Positions 22,813-32,594 of a stretch of 64,000 nucleotides of DNA are shown here, one piece after another. This DNA is from Pachypanchax playfairii (lineage: Eukaryota; Chordata; Actinopteri; Cyprinodontiformes; Aplocheilidae). Location: contig SSNP01000017.1 in assembly GCA_006937955.1 (NCBI GenBank), forward strand, positions 5,616,794-5,680,793, written 5' to 3'. A model generated the notes under the pieces. The model searched no databases. It was not told the DNA's origin and was given only the letters and a program-made list of their open reading frames with translations. The position numbers and the translations under genes are program-made. Numbering within the stretch: position 1 is the first letter of the stretch; every line of letters starts with the position of its first letter.

Positions 22813-25800
22813 TCATCGGACCGCTTTGTGCTTTCCCCCACAGCAGCCACACCTCTCCCCACATCGCAGGCAGGCGCGCAAAGGCAGGTAGCAGCACATG
22901 CAGGGCACGAAGAGTGACAGGGCCAGAAGGGCCAACCAGCGGGCACAGCACAACGGGTGCGGGTGGCCCCCCAAAGAGTCATCACATGAACAAGGCTCCC
23001 AGAACTCCCCCTCAGAGTCCGACATGCAGTGGTAGAGCAGGCTCTCTGCGCACCACACACAAGTCCACTGGCGCAGGCAGTGCAGGGCCGGGTCTGGGGC
23101 GTCTCTGCAGCGGCCCCGCCCGTTCTCCGATGCGCTGAAAACAGAACGGCAGTACACGCAGCGAGATGAGCATGACAATGAAGCCTGAGGGCACGGACTG
23201 TCATCATCGGGTGAGATCACCCCGGGGTCACCGCTGCTGCTGGCCCCCCCTCCTCTCTTACGAGTCCGCGACCGGGGCGCGGCCAGCGAGGTGTGGATGC
23301 AGCAGGGAGAAGGCGAGCCTTTGCCCGTCTCCTGGGGTGAGCCGGCACCTGAGGACACTCCTGACACAGCGTTGGGCATGGACATACAGGTGGGTGAGGA
23401 TGAAGACAGACGCTGTGAGGCTTTACTATCCAGACTCACCGTCACCTCACAGCCAGCTGTTCCCACTCCTGCCAGCTCCTTCTCAAAGCGAACCACACAC
23501 AGCTCTGACTTGTCCTGCAGGCTCCCTCCACCACCAACAACCACGCCCCCTGCCAGACCCCCAACCATAGTCCTTGTGGCCCCTGCACGTCTATAATCCT
23601 CATAACCCCGAGAACCCCACAGATCTTTGCAAGGGTCCACACTGCGCAGGTCTCCCTCTTCCAGCAGCGAAATGGTGGGGGACAGGGGGGACAGAGGGGA
23701 TGAGGCTGGGGGACCCACAGGAGGAGTCGGTGGAGCAGGTGGTGGGGGTGGGGGTGCTGGGGGGTTCAACACAGTCGTCATTTGTGAGAGTGGGTGCTGT
23801 CCCGGCCTGGTGTGGATCTGTGGAGAGGGTGTAGGATTACACAGCAAGTCGGGAACTGTCTGTACTCAAGCTCTGATAACAAAAGGCTTCTAACTCAGCA
23901 ACCTAAAAACTGCCTAAAATCTCATTCTGTAGCTGCGTTCTTAATCCTGGTGGTACAACACCTGGAACCTGTTAGATGTTTACCTGCTTCAACACACCTG
24001 GTGTCAACAAATAGCTCATCCAAGCAAGTTTTCTAATCAGCAACCTAAAATTTGCCCCGAAATGTAATTTTATAAAAGATTCCAGATGTTGTAAATCTCT
24101 TCCCTGGAGGTTTTAGTTAAATCCAACAGATCTGGTTTAAATTAAAAATCTTTTTTATTCAGCAGCCTAGAAATTGACTGAAATCTGACTCTGTGGATCC
24201 GAGTCCTGGTCCTTGGAGCTCTGCAGGTTTTAGATATTTTACAGTTTCTGCACAGCTGGTTTAAAGTGATGAGTCACTAACAGGCTTCTTCAAAACGTGA
24301 TGACAAGCTGCTGAGGTGAATCAGATCAGGTCTGTATAAAACATGAGACTATATCTGTCAGGTTTGTGTGTTGTTTACTTCATAAATTCTTCCTAAGTTT
24401 ACAGGTAAATCAAAATGTTTGTCCTTGTTCTCACGTTTAGATGCTGTTGATGGAAGTGGGTTTAAGATCTACCTGAGCAGGTGTGTGAGTGGTGACGGAA
24501 TGACTGGATCCAAAGCTGAACTCTTCGGGCCGCACAAAACAGGTAGACGAGGATTCACTTGTCACTATGGTGATGGGTTTGGGAAGCATCTCCTTTCTGC
24601 TGTTGGATGATGACTCACTTCCTGTATGGGACTGACAGAAGTTGAACGTCATCCCAGAAGTCTAAACCATCAGGAACAGAGTAAATAAATGCTGAGACAC
24701 TCACAGCTTGTCCATCGTCCTCAGTGTCTGCTTCTTCTGGTGTGGAGGACGAAGGCGAATCAGAGCCTTGAGAAGAACGGAAGAGAAAATTCTGTCTTAC
24801 ATATTCCAAGGACAACAATGAAATACGTGTCTAGATTTAAGTTTCTACCTCTGTCGAGTTTGTCTATGACAGTCTGCAGCCCTTTTTCAAAGGAGATGGC
24901 ATCGGCAGGACTCTGGAATGTAAGGCCAAACTTTCGATCCTCTACTCTCCAGTGATGGAAGATGGGATTCACCTTGTTGTATACTAACCCTCTTTGCACT
25001 GCACATTCCAAGATGGGCTGCAAACACAAACAGTAAATCAGTCAACCAATCAAGATGCAGCTCCTCCTGAAGTAGCACCCTCAATATAACATGTAATTAC
25101 AGTCTTTAGGTGGTGTCGACCAGCAACGTGGCACCAAAGACAACCATAACACACGCACACACTCACTGCTCGATCTCGCAGCCGCTCTCCACGTATGATG
25201 TACTCTCTCCGCCCTCTGCCGTCGTGACTCCGCCCCTTGCATATAACCACATGACTGAGGCCACCACCTCCAAGGGGCACCCAACCGCCACTGGAGTCAT
25301 CACGTGTCATCACCACAGCACGAACACGCACACTGTCAGGGGGACATTCCAGAGTATGAACAATAGTAATGATAAAAACACATGTAAGTGCATTAATATG
25401 TGCAGTTATGCAGCTGAGAGGAAGATGGAGTCGTTTAATACAATAAAAGCAGCAGATATTTTTGTTTGAATGAAGGTGCAACATGATGAAATCCAGCTGG
25501 TAGCTTGACCTGTTCATCACTCAAAGGCCTCAGGCAACTTCTCACATGAAAAACTGATTCTCGTTGGCATGAGGTGGATTTTTTAGGATAATTATTTTGC
25601 AAAATACGTCTTATTGTAACCTGACTTAGGACCTAACAGGAGACAAGTGGAGAACTATGTTCATTTATACTCACTATCATGTAAACTGGAAAAAAAAACA
25701 AACTCTGAACTGAACGAGAGACAGTTTGGATGGACCAAACAAGTCGCGTTGAAGTTAGATTCTGCTTTGTGTTCAGTTGTACGATCAGGGAGACGTTTGT

Positions 25801-27878
25801 TTGTAGCTGAACACTTGAGCAAAACCAGTAAAGTGGAACATTTAAGGTTTTAATAACAGGTTGCTTTGTTTTTGTGTCTTCATGATGTCGTGGACAGGTG
25901 AGTCAGGGGGGACAGGTTTGTGGTGATCAGGGACTTCACGAGGACTGATAGTCCTTGCAGCCACAGCTCACTCAACACTTCCTCAATAAACCCAGCATCA
26001 CATTGTCTATACACAGAATAACATGGAGGAAGTTCCATTTTGTGTCATTCTCTACAAAATGATTCTTCTGAGAAGAAACATGTGATGGCTGCAGGGTGAC
26101 AAGATCCAAACCAGCAACATGTGGGACAAATAAATGTTTCTGCATTACAAAAAAAAATGAATGCCAAAAGGTGATGAGTTGAATTAAAAAAGTTACTCAT
26201 TCTATACACTATCAACTAACTGGGAACTGAACTGGTCCACATGGTTTAGTCAGATTTAATGTTGGTAAGTGCAGAAACCAATAATTAAATTAGAAATTAT
26301 TACATACAGACATGATTGAAATCTTTACAGAGTTATAAATGTATTTAAATAAATGATCTTTCAATACAAATAAGCTTATATAACATGGTCTAGTAAATGT
26401 TTTAAATTAGCCACACTGGACTTCACACATTTATTGTTCCTCATAAACATTTTCACGTTTTGCTGGTTTGAATCTAGTTGCTCAACAGAAGCAAAATGTT
26501 GTTTTTTAAACATTAGTAACATTCCTGAACACCCATCCGAGTTGTTCTGCAAAAAAACTAATAATTTCTTCAAGGTGAATGACACTAACATGATTGTGAG
26601 TTATTTGATTAATATTACAAATATTGACCTAAAAGAAAAAGGCAGTATGTTTAATGACAGATTTTTGGTGTTGTATTCCAGTCTTCTGTCCTGTGGCGAG
26701 GCCCCCCTGTCTTATAGTCCTAGTGACGTCCCTGAAGCAGAGAGGCCGTTGAGAAGGAAAGAAATGGCCAAATGGGAGGAGGGAGGAAGAATGAGTGTTT
26801 CCCACATAGACGTATCAATGAACGCACCCATTCGCCATCAGAGGCCCAGGCATTCTTGCAAAAGAAAAAAAAGCTGCGCTCGTGGTTCGCCTGAATAATT
26901 CAACACCGCATTTTTTCAACATGTGCATAAAAAACACGCAAGACGGCGTCTTTTTTCTCAATTTTCAGATCACATCGGATTTTAATTGTTGCAATTATTT
27001 TCTCCTCTCCATTCCGCCCCTGCTGCACGGACTCATTAACACACCCCGATATTATGTTTTATTTTTTATGAATGGGACTGGATTCGCACTGCGCCTCGCG
27101 GATATCACCAGGAAAAATAAAATAAAACATATTCGGCCTCTTTGAAATTGGAAATATCTGACAATGGGAAAGGAAAAAAGAACGAGTGGGTGAGAGGATG
27201 GAGAGGAAACGAGAGATGGGGGAGGGGCCGATTGGAAAAGGGAAGAAGGAGAGGAGGGTGAGAATGAGCGAGAGAGGGAGAGAAAAATCACATTTCATTC
27301 ATAAAGTTTGGCTTTAAAAATCATAATGAAACCCCGAGACACGTTGATAAAAATCACAACGCCTCCATCCCTCCCTCGTTTGACTTTAGTCTTCTCTTGA
27401 ATGACGCGATTGGCCCTAAACTCGCCATATTTCGCTTTTTTCCCTTCATACATTTTACACACTGACTGAATTCGTGATTAACAGTCGCATATCTGAATTA
27501 TTGCATTGCTTCAGATGCGTTTGAAATATTCCTTTGAGCTCTGCGATCTGTTGGTGTAGAATGCGTCCAGTCATATAAACGCGCAGGTCTGCATGAATGT
27601 GGTTTTACATTTATCACATATTGACATGGATGTATCGGATATTGGGTGTATGCTGTTGATTCAACACTACGTAATGGTGTTTTTATTCTCGGCAGCCTGC
27701 TAAGCTGAACAGCACCGACTGTGATATAATAGTCCAAGATGCTGGACTGGGTGATGATGATCGTGGCGTTCTTTCTATCCTTTTTTTGGTATTTTTTTTA
27801 ATTATTGGAGGATTGCTGATTATATGTTTATATGAGGAATGTTAAAAATGAAAATGTTAGGACTTACTCGCCCTCCAT
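22813..27878 (-). CDS. spred3: Sprouty-related EVH1 domain protein 3
   Basis: Six coding exons on the minus strand join in phase: 27868-27878, 25167-25332, 24849-25017, 24705-24766, 24473-24631, 22813-23817. They total 1572 nt and 523 aa, longer than human SPRED3 (about 410). Exons 1-3 encode an EVH1 domain (RVRAVVMTRDDSSGGW; LVYNKVNPIFHHW). The middle is Ser-rich, then proline-rich. A GYEDYRR segment marks the region corresponding to the KIT-binding domain. The C-terminus is the Cys-rich Sprouty domain (CVYCRSVFSA; CVWCAESLLYHC; CGCCGGKH end). SPRED proteins sit at the plasma membrane and bring neurofibromin to Ras, which dampens RAF/MAPK signalling. Exon 1 contributes only 11 coding nt (ATG GAG GGC GA then GTAAGT), and its phase and GCCATGG context fit exactly. 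The long C-terminal segment argues for SPRED3 rather than SPRED1 or SPRED2, as does the psmd8 neighbour. Confidence 0.92.
23890..24350. repeat. Diverged repeat array in spred3 intron 5
   Basis: Three related units begin near 23894, 24038 and 24158, each opening with a form of CAGCAACCTAAAA. Each continues through a CCTGG(A)..TTTTAGAT..ACAC(A)CCTGGTTT-like core. The core resembles a short interspersed repeat that is common in teleost genomes, where similar text on stretches of 'cacctgattcaaatga' is frequent. The copies are old and strongly diverged. The class (MITE or SINE) is not decided. Confidence 0.45.
25333..27867 (-). other. spred3 intron 1
   Basis: This 2.5-kb intron separates the 11-nt coding exon from the EVH1 exon. 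The part near 26,700-27,400 is purine- or pyrimidine-rich with GAGAG runs around 27,170-27,290, consistent with promoter-proximal or regulatory DNA. No coding sequence is supported. Confidence 0.4.
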
Positions 27879-29099
27879 GGCTCGGTGTTGCCCGCCGCTT
27901 GCAGCAGCCCACCCCAGGGTCTCCTCTCTCCCTCTTTTTATTATCCTCCTTTCAGGAAACACTCAGACTCGCTCACATTCTCCCTCCATCTGCTCTCATT
28001 TTCCTAATCTTCCTCTCTCTTCCTCTTCCTCCACCTTGATGTCGTTTCGGTGTATCAGGATAGGCTTGAGGTTGCAGCAGCCATTTTCCGCTGGCAGCAT
28101 CCTCCCTCCCTCCCTTCCTCCCTCCCTATCACTCCCTCTCTTATTCCTCCTCTCCCTCTACCTGCCCTGTGCCAGCACATCCGCACTAATCATTGACAGC
28201 ATCGCAGCTTTAGGTGGGCCACACAGTTTGTCAGTGGAGATTGGAAATGATTGGAAGTAGAAACTGAGCTGCTTTAGGTGTGAAAGGCCGAGAAACCACC
28301 AATGACCTCAGCTTCATCCTCTGAAAACTAGAATCAGAAGATTTTCCTTCTATTTCATGTTATAAAATATTTTCTAAACTCGAGCATTTCGTCATCGTCT
28401 TGCCCAAATATTTATTTTAGAATTTATTAACAGTTCGTAATTAACAAATTACAACAATTTAGAGGCGGGGAAATCAAATCTTTCCGTGTTTTTATTGGAG
28501 TCCAAGCTGAAAGGTTTCAGCACCGTGGACAGCGACTGGTCGAGCCATTTTAGCGCTCCTCACTGCGGCTGCGCGAAACTTTTACATTCATTTGCTCTGA
28601 TTTTTTTTAACCTATAAATTACTGAAGGGGTCCACATTAACATCCTCGACCTGCTGGATTTAAAAGATACACAAACAATAACCCAGTGTTGTTCTACTGG
28701 TTGGAGAGTTTCTCAGCAAAAGTCAATTAAGACAATATTTTGCGCCACTTCCGGGTATTTATTTATCTACTTTTGCTGCTGAACTTCAGCAGGTGTGAAA
28801 TGCAACAGATCTGTTCAGCTTTAGAGCCAGTTCCAGATTCCTGCTCATTCTGAATTCATTTCTTTATTACTTTGAAATAACAAAACAGGAGAAATACTCT
28901 ATCGCTAATATAATAATAATCATCATCATTATCATTAATAGCAGTTTATAACAATATAATATTTATAATATCAGTTGACAATTCTAAATAAATTCAACCG
29001 ATTTTGATCAGTTTTTAGACAAAAAACTATAAATTGAACATAAAATCTTGTGAGAGGATAAAAATGTTTCAATTATAGGACAGTTCTGATGCACCTGTC
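27879..29099 (-). promoter_or_regulatory. Probable spred3 5' UTR and promoter region
   Basis: Upstream of the spred3 start the plus strand shows long C/T tracts (27,915-28,160, including repeated CCTCCCTCC), giving G/A tracts in the transcript orientation. This GC-richer island lies at the expected promoter position. From about 28,350 the sequence becomes AT-rich with ATA/ATC-type low-complexity near 28,905-28,935. The transcription start is not defined. Confidence 0.4.
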
Positions 29100-29600
29100 C
29101 ACCCTGTCACACCTGTGACAGGCTCATCTGGTCTCAGCGGTGCTTGATACATGACGCTCTGTTTAACTGCTCCAACATCATTTGCCTCCATTTCTGTTCA
29201 GTGTGAATTGGCTTTCATCAGAGAACATCACTGTGAGGACCACTGGTCCCTGATCCAGGGTAAATGGTCCCCTGGTCCATGTAAGACAATGACACCTGGT
29301 GTGTTCAGGGACTCTTGCAGGTCATCCAGCATACAGACCTGATGTAAACAGTCTCTAATGGTCTGATGTGACACTTCAAGCCTCTCAGCTCCTTAAATGT
29401 TCCTGGAGAGAGAGACCTTCATCATCTGGTTCCTCAGGACTCTGTTCACAATGGAGCATCATCAATGTGAGACGAGGACAAAGGACGTCCACTTCTATGT
29501 CTTTCTATTGCAACCTGCTGATGAACTCAGTGGCCACTTCCATCTGAGAACATCCTGTTTGAAGTCTCACGATGTCTAGGTGTTAATCAGCTGTTTGGTT
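29100..29600 (-). pseudogene. Decayed Tc1-like transposase fragment
   Basis: Read on the minus strand, segments resemble a Tc1/IS630-type transposase of a different family from the intact elements. There is a GRP-type linker near 29,490, and an FSDESQF-like block matching the first catalytic Asp region near 29,205-29,220. Stops and frameshifts interrupt every frame. No clear terminal repeats were found. It lies 200-700 bp from the intact Tc1 copy 2 but is unrelated in detail. Confidence 0.5.
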
Positions 29601-29829
29601 GGTCACATGACGTGAACATGACGACGAGGATGTTGATTCGTAGATCAAACAGAAGCTGTGATTTTATCTGTTAAGCTCCTTGTTAAAGGACAGGTTGTGT
29701 AAAAATACTGAAACTTAAAACAGTAACATGGATTCAAACGTTTAGTGAAGGTCATATTAAGGTCACCTGTAAAGGTTAAAGATTCATCCTGAAGTTTCAC
29801 CTGAAAATCCTGAACTTTTTGTAAATATA

Positions 29830-30028
29830 CAGTGGGGCAAAAAAGTATTTAGTCAGCCACCAATTGTGTAAGTTCTCCCACTTAAAAAGATCAGAGAGGC
29901 CTGTAATTTTCATCATAGGTATACCTCAACTATGAGAGACAAAATGAGGAAAAAAAATCCAGAAAATCACATTGTCTGATTTTTAAAGAATTTATTTGCA
30001 AATTATTAAATAAATAAGTATTTGGTCA
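29830..30028 (+). repeat. 5' terminal inverted repeat of Tc1 copy 2
   Basis: This 199-bp arm is inverted at 31231-31430. It matches well except for a rearranged block near 30,005-30,018 that replaces the GGTGGAAAA text found in the other arms. Confidence 0.85.
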
Positions 30029-30191
30029 CCTACAAACAAGTAAGATTTCTGGCTTTCACAGACCTGTAACTTCTTTAAGAGGCTCCTCGGTCCTCCACTC
30101 GTTACCTGTATTAATGGCACCTGTTTGAACTCGTTATCAGTATAAAAGACACCTGTCCACAACCTCAAACAGTCACGCTCCAAACTCCACT

Positions 30192-31214
30192 ATGGCCAAG
30201 ACCAAAGAGCTGTCAAAGGACACCAGAAACCAAATTGTAGACCTTCACCAGGCTGGGAAGACTGAATATGCAATAGGTAAGCAGCTTGGTGTGAAGAAAT
30301 CAACTGTGGGAGCAATTATTAGAAAATGGAAGACATACAAGACCACTGATAATCTCCCTCGATCTGGGGCTCCACGCAAGGTCTCACCCCGTGGGGTCAA
30401 AATGATCACAAGAACGGTGAGCAAAAATCCCAGAACCACACGGAGGGACCTAGTGAATGACCTGCAGAGAGCTGGGACCAAAGTAACAAAGGCTACCATC
30501 AGTAACACACTACGCCGCCAGGGACTCAAATCCTGCAGTGCCAGACGTGTCCCCCTGCTGAAGCCAGGACACGTCCAGGCCCGTCTGCGGTTTGCTAGAG
30601 AGCATTTGGATGATCCAGAAGAGGATTGGGAGAACATCATATGGTCAGATGAAACCAAAATAGAACTTTTTGGTAGAAATTCAACTTGTCGTGTTTGGAG
30701 GGGAAAGAATGCTGAGTTGGATCCAAAGAACACCATACCTACTGTAAAGCATGGGGGTGGAAACATCATGCTTTGGGGCTGTTTTTCTGCAAGGGGACCA
30801 GGACGACTGATCCGTGTAAAGGAAAGAATGAATGGGGCCATGTATCGTAAGATTTTGAGTGAAAACCTCCTTCCATCAGCAAGGGCATTGAAAATGAGAC
30901 GTGGCTGGGTCTTTCAGCATGACAATGATCCCAAACACACCGCCCGGGCAACGAAGGAGTGGCTTCGTAAGAAGCATTTCAAGGTCCTGGAGTGGCCTAG
31001 CCAGTCTCCAGATCTCAACCCCATAGAAAATCTCTGGAGGGAGTTGAAAGTCCGTGTTGCCCAGCGTCAGCCCCAAAACATCACTGCTCTAGAGGAGATC
31101 TGCATGGAGGAATGGGCCAAAATACCAGCAACAGTGTGTGAAAACCTTGTGAAGACTTACAGAAAACGTTTGACCTCTGTCATTGCCAACAAAGGCTATA
31201 TAACAAAGTATTGA
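30192..31214 (+). CDS. Tc1 transposase, intact
   Basis: The 340-aa protein starts at ATG and is open to its end. The DD34E triad is D153, D244 and E279, the same spacing and length as characterised fish Tc1 transposases. An N-terminal helix-turn-helix region with a GAPRK-type linker is present and would bind the inverted repeats. It would cut and paste the element at TA sites. It differs from copy 1 at only five residues apart from the start codon, which points to recent arrival. Whether it is catalytically active cannot be told from sequence. Confidence 0.93.
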   Translation: MAKTKELSKDTRNQIVDLHQAGKTEYAIGKQLGVKKSTVGAIIRKWKTYKTTDNLPRSGAPRKVSPRGVKMITRTVSKNPRTTRRDLVNDLQRAGTKVTKATISNTLRRQGLKSCSARRVPLLKPGHVQARLRFAREHLDDPEEDWENIIWSDETKIELFGRNSTCRVWRGKNAELDPKNTIPTVKHGGGNIMLWGCFSARGPGRLIRVKERMNGAMYRKILSENLLPSARALKMRRGWVFQHDNDPKHTARATKEWLRKKHFKVLEWPSQSPDLNPIENLWRELKVRVAQRQPQNITALEEICMEEWAKIPATVCENLVKTYRKRLTSVIANKGYITKY

Positions 31215-31230
31215 GATTAACTTTTGTTAT

Positions 31231-31430
31231 TGACCAAATACTTATTTTCCACCATAATTTGCAAATAAATTCTTTAAAAATCAGACAATGTGATTTTCTG
31301 GATTTTTTTTCCTCATTTTGTCTCTCATAGTTGAGGTATACCTATGATGAAAATTACAGGCCTCTCTGATCTTTTTAAGTGGGAGAACTTACACAATTGG
31401 TGGCTGACTAAATACTTTTTTGCCCCACTG
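31231..31430 (-). repeat. 3' terminal inverted repeat of Tc1 copy 2
   Basis: This 200-bp arm is the inverse of the left arm and ends GCCCCACTG before the target TA. Confidence 0.85.
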
Positions 31431-31432
31431 TA

Positions 31433-32053
31433 TATGAATACGTATACACACTGTATATATAACTACTTTTTAAACTTCAACTTACACGTTCAGTGTAATG
31501 ACAGCCTCTTCATCAGCTTTATTTATTTATAATTGTAGTCATTAAAGATCAACATTTACTTGTAATTGTTTTGGGAACTGATTCAGTTCAACACTTTGAC
31601 TCGACTATCAGCATCTTCTGCTAAACCTGAAGTTAAAATAATCTAAACTGCTTCTTAAACAGGATTAACAGTAAAACATTAATGGCTGCAGTTATTTGAC
31701 GTTCCAACGACCCAGTTTACAACAAACAGGACCGTGGTGCCCTGTGAAGGGGGCACGGGGGCTGTGCATAATTTAACAATATCTAGTTTCATTTAGCCGG
31801 CAGGTGAGCCACAAAAACACTTCACCTCAGGTTGAATACAGGTGAGTTGGTTTCTTAGTACAGCACATGTTCTAACAACACAGCTGCTCTGGTCAACATG
31901 ACGGGCACAAAGACCAGAGAAAAGGCTTAACTCTGTTTATAAACAGCTGTTACATTAACAATAAGAATTACAAAATTACAGCATCGCATGAAATGACTTT
32001 CTATAAAACTGAAAACAGGAAATAAAAAAGTCACTGAAAAAAATATTTTCAGG
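31433..32053. other. Intergenic DNA between Tc1 copy 2 and psmd8
   Basis: No coding or RNA feature is recognised here. The sequence is AT-rich with short low-complexity tracts. Confidence 0.4.
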
Positions 32054-32059
32054 TTTATT
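32054..32059 (-). terminator. Likely psmd8 polyadenylation signal
   Basis: TTTATT on the plus strand is AATAAA in the transcript, about 535 bp after the psmd8 stop. An A-rich or T-rich tract follows on the downstream side. Another hexamer-like site may lie closer to the stop, so the choice is tentative. Confidence 0.4.
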
Positions 32060-32594
32060 TATTGAAAACAAAAAAACTGCATCAGAAGATCAAGAGAATA
32101 ACAAAATATCCAGGACAGAAGTGGCGTTACTAGTTAAAAACAGACGCTTTAACAGCATCTTTCAGATGTGGATACAGACCAGGATTAAAGTTTAAACTTT
32201 GGGTAGAAAATTCTTTCTAATCTTCACAAGAGGAAAAAAAACAAAAACCCACTGATTTGTGTTGATAGACAATGGAAACGGGGTGAGAATTTATCCTTAA
32301 TGTGTTCGCAAAAACAAAAAGCAGAAGTTTCTCTCAATAAACATCCCACTTTTAATACAGTCCAGACCAAAATAATCGCCACGGAAACCCTGAAATTTCA
32401 TCTCACGACTACAGACCAGATTACTGAACTTTCAGTTTGGATCTCTGGGTTTACAGATTTAGGAATAAATGTTTGATTTGTAGGAAAGAAATCGTCTCCT
32501 GGTGAAACAGGTCTGAGCTGACTGGATGAATCCTGGATCAGTGGCGTGTTTATCTGAGTGTGTCTGTACACGGTTGAGTGTTCCTGGGGGCGGA

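Larger units (their letters stand above)
29830..31430 (+). mobile_element. Tc1/mariner transposon, copy 2 (complete, intact transposase)
   Basis: This is a 1601-bp element flanked by TA at 29828-29829 and 31431-31432. It has the same outer ends, long inverted repeats (29830-30028 and 31231-31430) and orientation as copy 1. The inner part of the left arm reads AATTATTAAATAAATAAG in place of AATTATGGTGGAAAATAAG, so an inner transposase site may be damaged. It lies between spred3 and psmd8. Confidence 0.95.

Noticed and set aside
22481..23834. Long plus-strand open frames over 22.5-23.8 kb
   Set aside because: They are antisense shadows of the GC-rich last spred3 exon, which has conserved SPR-domain text on the minus strand.
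26434..27145. 154-aa and 87-aa plus-strand frames in spred3 intron 1
   Set aside because: No recognisable protein content, no splice partners, and low-complexity purine-rich sequence nearby.
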